A stretch of 64,000 bases of DNA from Acidimicrobiaceae bacterium. Its GTDB lineage: Bacteria; Actinomycetota; Acidimicrobiia; Acidimicrobiales; RAAP-2. Numbering within the stretch: position 1 is the first letter of the stretch; the number at the start of each line of letters is the position of its first letter. Where the stretch lies: contig PKWW01000060.1 of NCBI GenBank assembly GCA_003132165.1, positions 46,807 through 110,806 on the forward strand. Reading direction: 5' to 3'. A model generated the notes under the pieces. It ran no database searches. It saw only the letters and a program-made list of their open reading frames with translations, and was not told where the DNA came from. Positions 29,201 through 38,592 of this stretch are shown one piece after another. Made by a program: the position numbers and the translations under genes.

Positions 29201-30728
29201 ACCAGGTGTCGGCCTCATCTCACCGCCGCCCCACCACGACATCTATTCGATCGAAGATCTCGCCCAATTGATCTACGACCTCAAGAACGCCAACGATCAG
29301 GCACGAATCCACGTGAAGTTAGTGAGCGAGCAGGGCGTGGGGACGATCGCGGCCGGGGTGGCGAAGGCGCACGCCGACGTCATCCTGATCTCGGGACACG
29401 ACGGCGGCACCGGTGCCGCACCCCTGACGTCGCTCAAGCACGCGGGCACCCCCTGGGAGCTCGGCCTCGCCGAAGCGCACCAGACGCTCGCCGCGAACGG
29501 TCTACGAAGTCGAGTCGTCGTACAGGTGGACGGTCAGTTGAAGACGGGACGTGACGTGATCATCGCCGCGCTGCTCGGAGCCGAGGAATACGGCTTCGCA
29601 ACCGCACCACTGGTGGTGTCGGGCTGCGTAATGATGAGGGTGTGTCACCTCGACACGTGCCCGGTAGGTATCGCTACCCAGAACCCAAAACTCCGCGAGC
29701 GATTCACGGGCAAGCCCGAGTTCGTCGAGAATTTCTTCGAGTTCATCGCCGAAGAGGTTCGCGAACACCTGGCGATGCTCGGCGTACGGACCCTCGACGA
29801 ACTGATCGGCGACGTGTCCAAGATCTCGGTCGAGCCGTCACTCGACCCCACGAACGACCTAAACCTCGAGTCGCTTCTGAAGCCGGTCGCGGTTGACCAG
29901 CGACGCCAGAGCGTCAAGCAGGAGCACGGTCTGGACGCCGCGCTCGACTGGAAGTTCATGGACGCCGTTGTGAACGCCGCGACCAAGGGTACGGCCCTGC
30001 AACTGTCGAGCCCGATCCGCAACGTCAACCGTGCGGTGGGCACTCTTTGTGGAAGCGCAATCACCCGAGCTCTCGGTGAACGGGTACTGCCCGACGACCA
30101 CATCCAGATCGACCTGGAAGGTTCGTCAGGCCAGAGTCTCGGTGCCTTCTTGCCCGGTGGGATGACGCTGCGATTGACGGGCGACGCCAATGACTACGCC
30201 GGCAAGGGGCTCTCGGGTGGTCGGATCATCATCAAGCCGTCGCTGGACTCGACGTTCGCGAGCGACGAGAACATCATCGCGGGCAACGTGATTGGTTACG
30301 GGGCCACGAGCGGCGAGATCTTCATCAGCGGGGTGGTGGGCGAGCGATGCGCCGTGCGCAACTCCGGAGCGACCATTGTCGTAGAGGGCGTGGGCGACCA
30401 CGCCTGTGAGTACATGACCGGCGGCGTCGTGGTCGTTCTGGGTAACGTCGGGCGCAATCTCGCTGCGGGTATGTCCGGCGGCACGCTCTACCTCTACGAC
30501 CCCGAGGGCCGGGTGCACGACCACTTGAGCGCCGGTGTCTACGAGATCGATCCGCTCGAGTACGAGGACGACGAGAAGTTATTGACGCTGCTCGAGCGCT
30601 ACCGCGACGAGACAGCGTCGAAGAAGGCCGCCGATATCGTGGAGGATTGGCGGACCGAGAGGATGCGTTTCGTGCGCATTGAGACCTCCGAGTACCAGCG
30701 GGTACGAGACGAGTTGCGAAATGGGTAA
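26280..30728 (+). CDS. gltB: Glutamate synthase large subunit
   Basis: DACGVGMVADL, HSRFSTNVMPRWDLAQPFR, GEGGQLPGSKV, CHLDTCPVGIATQ, C-terminal GXGXG domain. Confidence 0.97.
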   Translation: MTDTLSLYDPSFEHDACGVGMVADLTGNPSHATVDDALTILENLEHRGATGADVDSGDGAGLLIQMPDSFMRHVFGDIVPPAGEYGVAFWMIPRDSDTDVVRGSIAATLSRVGLRELGWREVPVDSSILGPTSAASEPRFVQQLIGKSAPNVRLESALFSARKVLEHELDIYASSCSPNVLIYKGMLSSPQLRLYFTDLRDERLSSAIAVVHSRFSTNVMPRWDLAQPFRYIAHNGEINTVRGNRNWMTARETTLESDHLALPMKELTPIITDDMSDSASFDEVVELLVQSGRSLPHAVLMMIPEAWERSTAMSADRRDFYRYHAALMEPWDGPASVTFCDGKVVGAVLDRNGLRPARYWVTKDQRVIFASEVGVLPIEPSNIERKGRLQPGRVFLVDIEQGRIIDDEELKSSLASNAPYGEWLREQQVSLDELEARPMLTPSHASIVRHQKNFGYTEEDLRLIIRHMAQVSEEPIGSMGSDATLPVLSRQHRPLFDYFTQLFAQVTNPPLDAIREELVTSTRVAIGGEENLLVETAEHCHQIVLPSPVLSTDELAKIRYIEESDQFQGFKTVVVDGCFQAAGDESPGERLAMAVDSVANEVVAQVRHGANVVILSDRNISHDNAAIPSLLLASAVHHRLVDEHLRTSAALIIEAGDVREIHHVALLLGFGASAVCPYLAYESIDALVEEGELTELTAFEARYQYGKGLNKGIVKTMSKMGVSTVASYVGSQLFEAVGISEGVLRRYFPGFRSRIGGITLEHIARSVLALHASAYEPLAGERIQISNRGEYQWRRDGEIHLFNPRTVQKLQHATREKRFDIFKEYTKLVDEQASGKVTLRSHFNLIPSLTPLPLEEVESASSIIKRFSTGAMSYGSISAEAHETLAIAMNRIGGKSNTGEGGEDAERFDTSDPMNNRRSAIKQVASGRFGVTSRYLVNADDIQIKMAQGAKPGEGGQLPGSKVYPWVAKTRHSTPGVGLISPPPHHDIYSIEDLAQLIYDLKNANDQARIHVKLVSEQGVGTIAAGVAKAHADVILISGHDGGTGAAPLTSLKHAGTPWELGLAEAHQTLAANGLRSRVVVQVDGQLKTGRDVIIAALLGAEEYGFATAPLVVSGCVMMRVCHLDTCPVGIATQNPKLRERFTGKPEFVENFFEFIAEEVREHLAMLGVRTLDELIGDVSKISVEPSLDPTNDLNLESLLKPVAVDQRRQSVKQEHGLDAALDWKFMDAVVNAATKGTALQLSSPIRNVNRAVGTLCGSAITRALGERVLPDDHIQIDLEGSSGQSLGAFLPGGMTLRLTGDANDYAGKGLSGGRIIIKPSLDSTFASDENIIAGNVIGYGATSGEIFISGVVGERCAVRNSGATIVVEGVGDHACEYMTGGVVVVLGNVGRNLAAGMSGGTLYLYDPEGRVHDHLSAGVYEIDPLEYEDDEKLLTLLERYRDETASKKAADIVEDWRTERMRFVRIETSEYQRVRDELRNG

Positions 30729-32151
30729 GATCACCGGCTTCATGGAATTCGAGCGCAAGGGTCCCGCGTACCGTCCGGTGCCGGTGCGTCTGCGCGACTG
30801 GCGAGAGGTGTACGAACCCCAAGACGACGCCTCGATCGCCGAGCAAGGCGCTCGCTGCATGGACTGCGGTATCCCGTTCTGCATGCAGGGCTGCCCGCTC
30901 GGAAACCGTATTCCGGCGTTCAATGACAACGTCTACCGGTCCCGGTGGGCCCAGGCCGCCGAACAACTCTTCAGCACCAATAACTTTCCCGAGTTCACGG
31001 GACGCTTATGCCCGGCGCCGTGTGAATCAGCGTGCGTGCTCGGCATCGCGAGCGACCCGGTGACGATCGAGCGCATCGAGTACGAGGTCGCCGAGCACGC
31101 CTTTACGCACGGTTTTGATGTCGCGAGCAGCGCCGCGCGTGAAACGGGCAAAAACGTCGCGGTCGTCGGCTCCGGCCCCGCGGGCCTGGCCGCGGCCGCC
31201 CAGTTGCGTAGCGTCGGGCATTCGGTGACGGTCTACGAGCGCAGCGACGCGCTCGGTGGGCTGCTCCGTTACGGGATTCCCGAATTCAAACTCGAGAAGT
31301 CCGTGCTCGACCGGCGCCTGAAGGTGATGCGCGCCTCGGGCATCAAGTTCCACACGAACGTGACGGTTGGCTCGGGCGGTTCGCCGCTCGCGGACCTGCA
31401 GCGCAACCACGACGCCGTGCTCCTCGCCATCGGATCCACGATTCCCCGGCTCATTCCCGTGCCCGGGGCGGACCTCGAGGGCGTGATGCCCGCCATGACG
31501 TACCTCGAAGCCGCGAACCGTGCCGTACTCGACGGCGAGCCCTCACCGCTGAGCGCCGAGGGCCTTCACGTGGTCATTCTGGGCGGCGGCGACACTGGCG
31601 CCGACTGTCTTGGCACCGCACACCGCCAGGGTGCCGCGTCGGTCGTGCAGATTGAGATCATGGACCGTCCGCCCGACGATCGACCGAACGATCAGCCGTG
31701 GCCGACCATGGCACGACTCTTCAAGACCACCTCAGCGCACCAGGAGGGTGGGGAGCGTCGGTTCTCCACCGAGACCCTTGAGTTCATTGGTGACGGCAAG
31801 GTACAAGAGCTGGTACTGGCCGATCACGCGACCAGCGAGACCATCCGTGCGGCCGCCGACCTGGTCCTCATCGCCGCCGGATTTGTGGGCCCCGAACTGG
31901 AACGCCTTGGGCTCAATGTCGATCCGTTCACCACGACTCGCGCCACTTTGTCAGTGGGCAGCGACTGGCGTATCGCCGCGGTGCCCGGTGCGAGCCCGGT
32001 TTTCGCCTGTGGCGACGCCGTGCGCGGCCAGAGCCTCATCGTGTGGGCCATCGCCGAAGGTCGTAGCGCTGCGAACGCGATTGACACTTTCTTGGGCGGC
32101 GAAGCCTCCGTGCTGCCAGCGCCGGTCGAGCCCTATGGTCTTTCCTGGTGA
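30721..32151 (+). CDS. gltD: Glutamate synthase small subunit
   Basis: ARCMDCGIPFCMQGCPLGNRIPAFND, VAVVGSGPAGLAAAAQL, GGGDTGADCLGTA; overlaps gltB. Confidence 0.96.
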   Translation: MGKITGFMEFERKGPAYRPVPVRLRDWREVYEPQDDASIAEQGARCMDCGIPFCMQGCPLGNRIPAFNDNVYRSRWAQAAEQLFSTNNFPEFTGRLCPAPCESACVLGIASDPVTIERIEYEVAEHAFTHGFDVASSAARETGKNVAVVGSGPAGLAAAAQLRSVGHSVTVYERSDALGGLLRYGIPEFKLEKSVLDRRLKVMRASGIKFHTNVTVGSGGSPLADLQRNHDAVLLAIGSTIPRLIPVPGADLEGVMPAMTYLEAANRAVLDGEPSPLSAEGLHVVILGGGDTGADCLGTAHRQGAASVVQIEIMDRPPDDRPNDQPWPTMARLFKTTSAHQEGGERRFSTETLEFIGDGKVQELVLADHATSETIRAAADLVLIAAGFVGPELERLGLNVDPFTTTRATLSVGSDWRIAAVPGASPVFACGDAVRGQSLIVWAIAEGRSAANAIDTFLGGEASVLPAPVEPYGLSW

Positions 32152-32212
32152 CGATACGGTGATCCCTCGCGCTTTTGTATCATCGTCAGAGATTGATCTT
32201 CAAGGGGGAACA

Positions 32213-33829
32213 ATGCAAAGCACCATGCAAGACGCGCCGCTGCTCATCAGCGACATCATTCACCACGGCGAGTGGGTCTACGGGGACAAGAAGATCCTCA
32301 CTGTCACACCCGAGGGTGTGAACGTCGCGACCTTCTACGAGGTGGCAAAGCGTGCCGAGCGGCTCGCCGCCGCACTCACCGAACTCGGTATCAAGCCGGG
32401 CGACCGCGTCGCCACGTTCATGTGGAACAACCAGACTCACATGGAGGCGTACTTCGCGATCCCCTGCATGGGAGCGGTGCTGCACACGCTCAACATCCGG
32501 CTCTTCCCCGAGCAGCTCGCCTACATCATCCAGCACGCCGAAGACGAGGTGATCATCGTCGACAACTCACTCGTGCCCCTACTCGCCAAGGTCCGTGACC
32601 AGATGCCGACCGTCAAACACATCATCGTGAACGGCCCCGAGACCACCGGGTTGCTCGGCGAGACGATCGACTACGAGACGTTCATCGGCGCCCAATCTCC
32701 CGGCTTCGAGTGGCCAGTCGTTGACGAACGCTCGGCCGCCATCATGTGTTACACCTCGGGCACGACCGGCAATCCGAAGGGCGTCATCTACTCACACCGC
32801 TCCACCTGGCTGCACTCGATGGCGTCGACCACCGCCAATTCCATCGGCCTTTGCGAACGTGACCGATGCCTGCTGATCGTGCCGATGTTCCACGTCAACG
32901 CCTGGGGAGCGGCCTACACGTCATTCTTCGCCGGCACCGAACTCATCATGCCCCAGATGTTCCTGCAGGGCGAGCCAATTGTGAAGATGATCAGGGAGTT
33001 GCGTCCGACGATCTCACTCGGCGTGCCGACTATCTGGAACGACGTGCTGCGCGCCGCCGAGGTCGACCCCGACGTGGACTTCTCGAGCCTGCGTGGTCTC
33101 CTCGGGGGCGGATCGGCCGTGCCACGCGTCATGATCGAGACCTTCCGTGACAAGTACAACATCAACATGATCCAGGGCTGGGGCATGACCGAGACGAGCC
33201 CACTCGCGGCGGTGTCGATACCGCCAGCCGGAACTCCAGCGGAGTTGGAGATCGACTACCGCGTGAAGGCCGGGCGCGTCGTCGCGGGTGTGCAGATGCG
33301 CATCACCGACGATCACGGCAAGGTGCTCGAGCGTGACGGTAAGACCGTCGGTGAGTTCGAGGTTCGCGGACCGTGGATCACCGCGTCGTACTTCGGTGTC
33401 GACGACCCTGACAAGTTCCACGACGGCTGGTTGAAGACTGGCGACATCGGCACCCTTGACGCCGAGGGATTCATGGTGATCAGTGACCGGACCAAGGACG
33501 TCATCAAGTCTGGGGGCGAATGGATCAGTTCGGTCGAACTCGAAGTGACGATGATGGCCCACCCCCTCGTCCTCGAAGCCGCCGTGGTGGCGGTGCCCGA
33601 CGAGAAGTGGCAGGAGCGTCCGCTCTGTTGCGTCGTGCTGCGACCCGGCGCGACAGCGACACCCGAGGAACTGCGCGACTTCCTCGCCGAACGCGTGGCG
33701 AAATGGTGGCTGCCAGAACGTTGGACGTTCGTCGAGGCAATACCGAAGACCAGCGTCGGCAAGTTCGACAAGAAGGTCCTTCGCGCCCAGTATCACGACG
33801 GCGAACTCAACGTCATCGTCCTTGACTGA
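32213..33829 (+). CDS. Long/medium-chain acyl-CoA ligase (AMP-binding)
   Basis: CYTSGTTGNPKGVIYSHRS, QGWGMTETSPLA, IKSGGEWISSVELE; start MQSTMQDAP after AAGGGGG; the ORF track start is far too long. Confidence 0.92.
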   Translation: MQSTMQDAPLLISDIIHHGEWVYGDKKILTVTPEGVNVATFYEVAKRAERLAAALTELGIKPGDRVATFMWNNQTHMEAYFAIPCMGAVLHTLNIRLFPEQLAYIIQHAEDEVIIVDNSLVPLLAKVRDQMPTVKHIIVNGPETTGLLGETIDYETFIGAQSPGFEWPVVDERSAAIMCYTSGTTGNPKGVIYSHRSTWLHSMASTTANSIGLCERDRCLLIVPMFHVNAWGAAYTSFFAGTELIMPQMFLQGEPIVKMIRELRPTISLGVPTIWNDVLRAAEVDPDVDFSSLRGLLGGGSAVPRVMIETFRDKYNINMIQGWGMTETSPLAAVSIPPAGTPAELEIDYRVKAGRVVAGVQMRITDDHGKVLERDGKTVGEFEVRGPWITASYFGVDDPDKFHDGWLKTGDIGTLDAEGFMVISDRTKDVIKSGGEWISSVELEVTMMAHPLVLEAAVVAVPDEKWQERPLCCVVLRPGATATPEELRDFLAERVAKWWLPERWTFVEAIPKTSVGKFDKKVLRAQYHDGELNVIVLD

Positions 33830-34023
33830 TGGAATCGTTCGAATCGTTGGCGGACGAGATCGCCTCCTTGGAGCAAAGGGTCGCCGACGTCATCTTTGAC
33901 GCGGTGCGGTCGCAACTACGCGGTGATGATGATCGTGCCAAAGAGTTGGAGCGGCGGCTTTCGAAGGTGCGCCGCAGCCTGCAGAAGGCCGAGATACTGC
34001 TGCGCCGAGAGGACGCCGATTAA
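33829..34023 (+). CDS. Small coiled-coil protein (64 aa)
   Basis: ATG overlaps the ligase stop (TGATGG); heptad-like charged helix. Confidence 0.55.
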   Translation: MESFESLADEIASLEQRVADVIFDAVRSQLRGDDDRAKELERRLSKVRRSLQKAEILLRREDAD

Positions 34024-34997
34024 CCGGACCAGGAATTCACGACGTCGATCAACTGACGCAGCATGACGTAGTTGCGACCATCGAAACTGAACGACACATG
34101 GTTCTCGCCCTCGACACGAAAACCCTCACCCGCAGTGAACGTGGGGAAGCGTGCGATCAATTCCTGTAACTGGGTCGGCGAAGGCACGCGTAGGACTTGC
34201 ATCACCGCGCGGCCGCCCTGAATCGAAAGCTTTCGGTAGTTACGATAAAAGTGCTCGATCTCGGCGATCGCGTCCTCGACGGAGTTACACACGGCAAAAA
34301 GGCATTTATCCTGCGGGTCGAGGTACCCGGCGTCGATGACCGCTTCGTCCATGAACGCCATCCACCTGGACCAGAATGTTCCGCCGGGTTCGTCCACGAG
34401 CACGATCGGCGCGGGATCGGTCTTTCCCGTGTGCACGAGCGTCAGGATCTCGAAGAGCTCGTCCATGGTGCCCACGCCGCCAGGAAAGGCGACGAACCCG
34501 TGGGACGCGCGGGTCATGGCGACCTTGCGGGTGAAGAAGAAGGTCATCGCCACGTGCATCTGGTCGACATCGATGAAGCGGTTGGCGCCCTGTTCGAAGG
34601 GCAACTCAATATTGACGCCCAAGGTGTTGTCCTTACCCGCACCCTTCGAAGAAGCCTCCATGATGCCCGGTCCGGCTCCCGAAACGGTCATCCAGCCGTG
34701 CTCGGCCATGGTTGCACTGAATTCCCTCGCCATCTCGTAGAGAGGGCTGTCGGGGCTCGTGCGCGCTGAGCCGAAGACCGTCAACTTCCTACGGTCCCTC
34801 CAGGCGGCGAAGAGTTCCGAGGCTTCCAGCAGTTCATTCAGCGCCGTGGAAGCGAGTCGCAGATCGGCCGTGTCCGAGTCCAACTCGGCCAACTCGACGA
34901 CGCGCATCACGAGCCCACGAAGAATCTCAAGCCGCTCGGGCGACTGCGCGGATTCGTCGTTCAACGCGGCGAGGAACTGTTCGACTAACTCGGTCAT
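34020..34997 (-). CDS. LOG family / TIGR00730-like Rossmann-fold protein
   Basis: VFGSARTSPDSPLYEMAREF, VSGAGPGIMEA, GFVAFPGGVGTMDELFEILT. Confidence 0.9.
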   Translation of the reverse strand: MTELVEQFLAALNDESAQSPERLEILRGLVMRVVELAELDSDTADLRLASTALNELLEASELFAAWRDRRKLTVFGSARTSPDSPLYEMAREFSATMAEHGWMTVSGAGPGIMEASSKGAGKDNTLGVNIELPFEQGANRFIDVDQMHVAMTFFFTRKVAMTRASHGFVAFPGGVGTMDELFEILTLVHTGKTDPAPIVLVDEPGGTFWSRWMAFMDEAVIDAGYLDPQDKCLFAVCNSVEDAIAEIEHFYRNYRKLSIQGGRAVMQVLRVPSPTQLQELIARFPTFTAGEGFRVEGENHVSFSFDGRNYVMLRQLIDVVNSWSG

Positions 34998-34999
34998 GG

Positions 35000-37261
35000 T
35001 TACAACGTCTGGTAAAGGGTGCTTCGCTGGTGCAACGGCCGATCGAGCGGAGCGACCAGCATCCTCAGCGTCTCGCGGTCCATTTCCTGACCGTGGGTCG
35101 CACCGGCGGCGCGTGAGATGTTTTCATCCATCAGCGTCCCGCCAAGGTCGTTGGCGCCGGCCTGAAGGATCCTCCTCGCCCCCTCGACGCCCATCTTCAC
35201 CCAGCTCACCTGGATGTTGTCGATCAGCGTCGCATAGTGCAGTCTGGGCACAGCGTGCATCAGCATCGCTTCGCGGAAGGTCGGGCCTCGGCGAGAACGG
35301 CCCTTCAAGAAGATCGGCGTCGCCATATGCACGAAGGGAAGAGGAACGAATTCGGTGAAACCGCCGGTCTCCTTCTGCAGCTCGCGAGTGCGCAGCAAGT
35401 GGGTCGCCCAGTGGTCGAGTCCCTCAACTGCGCCGAACATGATGGTGATGTTCGAGTGGAGCCCGACGCTGTGCGCTGCGCGGTGTACGTCGAGCCACTG
35501 CTGGGTGTTGATCTTGTCGGGACAGAGGATTGCGCGCACGTCATCGTCAAGGATCTCGGCGGCGGTACCCGGCAATGTCTTGAGTCCCGCGTCGCGCAGT
35601 CGAGTCAGGTACGTCGTGAGATCTTGCTCGGAACGACGAGCTCCTTCGAAGACCTCCAGGGCGCTAAAGGCGTGGATGTGAATTGACGGTGACCCGGCGC
35701 GAACCGCGGCGACGACGTCGATGTAGTAATCGCCATCGAACTTGGGGTGGATGCCTCCCTGCAAGCAGACCTCGGTGGCGCCCTTCAGCTCCGCTTCGCG
35801 GACGCGCTCGCTGATCTCGTCGAGCGTGAGTAGGTAAGGATCACCGCGTAGGTTGAGCGAAAGCGGCCCCTTGGAGAAGGCGCAGAACCGGCACTTGAAC
35901 GTGCAGACGTTGGTGTAATTGATGTTGCGGTTGATGACGAAGCTCACGGCGTCACCAACCAAGTCCTTGCGGACCTCGTCGGCGTATTCCACGACCGCAT
36001 TGAAATCCGATCCCCGTGCCGCGAACAACGTGACCAGCTCTTCGCGATCGAACTCGTAACCCGGGATGTAGCGATTGAGAAGATCCATCACCGCGCTCGA
36101 ACGACGCTTGGCCACTGGTGCCGGGGGAGGGGTCTCGTCCGAGCCCGAGAACCAGTGATCCTCGCGCGCGAGGAAGGTCGAATCAGAGTGCGACAACACG
36201 TAGGGCCGCACACTCTCGTCAATGAAGTCCGAGGTGAGACCAATGAACTCCGGATAGACCGTCAGACGCGCGGCGAGGAAGAAGTCCCTGTCCTCGCATT
36301 CACTCGCGAGTGAATCGACGGCGGGCCACGCCCTTTCGGGGTTCACGTGATCACGGGTGACCGGTGAAATGCCGCCGAAGTCGTCGATGCCAAAGGCGAG
36401 CAGTCTCGTCGGGTCATCGCTCAGGTTCGGCGGTGCTTGAAGGTGAATCGAATCGGGAAGAATAAGTCGCGCTGCAGCGATGGTCCAGTGAAACTCGGCG
36501 TCGCTCGCGGGCGGCTCCTTCGCCATCCGAGTGCGGGGCTTGGGCAAGAAGTTCTGGATGATGACTTCCTGCACGTGGCCGAACTCCTCGTGTGACGCGC
36601 GAATCGCCTCGAGTGTCTCGATCCGCTCGAGTCTGGTCTCACCGATACCGACCAGGAGACCGGTCGTGAATGGAATCTTCAATTCGCCCGCGAAACGCAA
36701 CGTGTCAAGACGCCGCTGGGGATCCTTGTCGGGCGCGAGGCGGTGAGCGTCGAGTTCGGCCAACGACTCGATCATCATTCCCTGTGACGCGCTGACGCCG
36801 CGTAGCTGGCGCAACTCGTGGGCGTAGAGAGCACCAGCGTTCGCGTGCGGGAGCAGACCGGTCCCTTCCAGCACCATTTGGGCCGCGCTGGCCACGTAAT
36901 CGACCGTCGACTGATAACCGCGAGCCGCGAGCCAACGCGCGGCTTCGTCGTAGCGCAGTTCCGGTCGCTCACCGAGTGTGAACAGGGCTTCGGTGCAGCC
37001 GGCGTCCTTGCCCGCTTGGGCGATCTCCATGACCTCGTCGAGACCCAGGTAGGGCGACGTGACGTGGGCGGGTGCTTGAGCGAACGTGCAGTATCCACAG
37101 CGGTCACGACACAACTTGGTGAGCGGAATGAAGACCTTGGGTGAATACGTCACCACGTAGCCGTGTGCGGCGCGGGCCTTGGCGAACGCCGCAGCGGCGA
37201 GTAGGTCAAGTGGCGTATGCAGCAGATCGTGCGTCGATATCGACTTCTCGTACGTCGTCAT
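35000..37261 (-). CDS. fbiC: FO synthase, CofG-CofH fusion (F420 biosynthesis)
   Basis: Two radical-SAM Cys clusters: CRDRCGYCTF and CTFKCRFCAF; about 753 aa. Confidence 0.95.
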   Translation of the reverse strand: MTTYEKSISTHDLLHTPLDLLAAAAFAKARAAHGYVVTYSPKVFIPLTKLCRDRCGYCTFAQAPAHVTSPYLGLDEVMEIAQAGKDAGCTEALFTLGERPELRYDEAARWLAARGYQSTVDYVASAAQMVLEGTGLLPHANAGALYAHELRQLRGVSASQGMMIESLAELDAHRLAPDKDPQRRLDTLRFAGELKIPFTTGLLVGIGETRLERIETLEAIRASHEEFGHVQEVIIQNFLPKPRTRMAKEPPASDAEFHWTIAAARLILPDSIHLQAPPNLSDDPTRLLAFGIDDFGGISPVTRDHVNPERAWPAVDSLASECEDRDFFLAARLTVYPEFIGLTSDFIDESVRPYVLSHSDSTFLAREDHWFSGSDETPPPAPVAKRRSSAVMDLLNRYIPGYEFDREELVTLFAARGSDFNAVVEYADEVRKDLVGDAVSFVINRNINYTNVCTFKCRFCAFSKGPLSLNLRGDPYLLTLDEISERVREAELKGATEVCLQGGIHPKFDGDYYIDVVAAVRAGSPSIHIHAFSALEVFEGARRSEQDLTTYLTRLRDAGLKTLPGTAAEILDDDVRAILCPDKINTQQWLDVHRAAHSVGLHSNITIMFGAVEGLDHWATHLLRTRELQKETGGFTEFVPLPFVHMATPIFLKGRSRRGPTFREAMLMHAVPRLHYATLIDNIQVSWVKMGVEGARRILQAGANDLGGTLMDENISRAAGATHGQEMDRETLRMLVAPLDRPLHQRSTLYQTL

Positions 37262-37276
37262 AGTGGCATCCTAGGC

Positions 37277-38590
37277 CTAGAGGTCGAGAATCCCTGCGGC
37301 TTCGTCGATGTTGTCGACGATGAATTGAAACACCGGTCGCTTCGCGTTCTGCATTGCGCGGTAGTCGCTCGTGGCTTGCGCCATGTGAAGGTCGTGGAAT
37401 GAGTACTTGCGACCCGAGATGCGGATCGGCTCACTACGCGGACGCTGTACAAGTTGCACCCCCACCACGCTCGCTGGTCCGCCCTTGTGCAGTTGACCGG
37501 TCGAGTGCAGGTAACGCGGACCTAGATTCGCCGTTGTGACGCCGTATCGCACTTCGGTTCGCGTACGAAGGGCGCTCAACTGATCCGAGGTGTCCAGGGG
37601 GGCGTAGACCTGCAAGACGTTGTACGTCGAGTTTGCGAGCAAATTGCGCATCGCGTCGATATCCTCGTCTCTCGACGTCCACGCGACCGCTCCTTTCAAC
37701 AGCGAGAACACGTCCTTCTTGGCACTTTCCACATTGGGCTGATTGAAGGGGTCCACGCCCAGGTGCCACGCCAGGAGCGCAGCGACGAGGTGGTGGCGCT
37801 GCATGTCAGCGGGTCGGTAGGAACCGCCACGCTCCTCGAGCACCGGAATCATGCCTCGTCCCGACTTGCCCGTGGTCTCCGCAACCAGTTGTTCCAGCCA
37901 CAACGCGCCGCCCGACGTGATCGGGTCGGCCACGAGGGGGAAGAAGCCGTGACCATCCACGACCGTCGTCGCGAGTTGCGCGGCTTCGTCGAGACTGCGG
38001 ATGACCAGATTCTCGTCGAGAAAACACGGTGCCAACTCGGTACGCAGGTCGTCCACGCTCCATCCGGCGTAGAGCGCGGGCACGAGGCCGAAGGGCGACA
38101 GGCTCGAGAACCTTCCGCCGGTGTTGGGGTCGCCTTCAATCACGAGGGCGTTGAGCGACGAGCCCAGTTCGACCATTGGCGAACCCGGGTCGGTGATGAT
38201 TACGAGATCCGCCGGATCCAGACCGTTCGCGAGCGCGTGCGCCAACAACGTCTGGGTCTCAATGGTGCCGCCGGACTTCGAGCTGGCGATCACGGTCGAC
38301 CCGGAGAAGTCGAGTGCGGCGATGGTGTCCGGATTGGACGTGTCGAGCACGGTCAGTTCGTTGTCGGGCCGCCAGTCCGAGTAGAGGCGGGCCGGCGACG
38401 AGGAACCACCCATCCCGAGCAGGAAGGTCCGCGAGTAGCGCGTGGGTAGTACGGCCCCGATCTCGTCGAGCCAGGAGCCCAGGTAGCGCTCGGGATGGCG
38501 CAACCACCCGAGCGAGTGTGTTGCCGTCGCACCTTCGAAGAGGGTCGGATCAGCGGCGAGTAGTCGCTGGACCGTGGTGGAGTCGGCCAT
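37277..38590 (-). CDS. pgi: Glucose-6-phosphate isomerase-like protein (short form)
   Basis: LLGMGGSSSPARLY, VIASSKSGGTIETQTL, FGLVPALYAGW; 437 aa, next to tal. Confidence 0.8.
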   Translation of the reverse strand: MADSTTVQRLLAADPTLFEGATATHSLGWLRHPERYLGSWLDEIGAVLPTRYSRTFLLGMGGSSSPARLYSDWRPDNELTVLDTSNPDTIAALDFSGSTVIASSKSGGTIETQTLLAHALANGLDPADLVIITDPGSPMVELGSSLNALVIEGDPNTGGRFSSLSPFGLVPALYAGWSVDDLRTELAPCFLDENLVIRSLDEAAQLATTVVDGHGFFPLVADPITSGGALWLEQLVAETTGKSGRGMIPVLEERGGSYRPADMQRHHLVAALLAWHLGVDPFNQPNVESAKKDVFSLLKGAVAWTSRDEDIDAMRNLLANSTYNVLQVYAPLDTSDQLSALRTRTEVRYGVTTANLGPRYLHSTGQLHKGGPASVVGVQLVQRPRSEPIRISGRKYSFHDLHMAQATSDYRAMQNAKRPVFQFIVDNIDEAAGILDL

Positions 38591-38592
38591 CC

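Noticed and set aside
31610-32212. N-terminal ~200-residue extension of the acyl-CoA ligase ORF
   Set aside because: Overlaps gltD out of frame and is Arg/Ser/Pro-rich; the real start is at 32213 after a strong purine-rich RBS.
32151-32212. TGACGAT...ATCGTCA inverted repeat between gltD and the ligase
   Set aside because: 7-bp arms with a long loop and no T-tract; too weak for a terminator or operator call.
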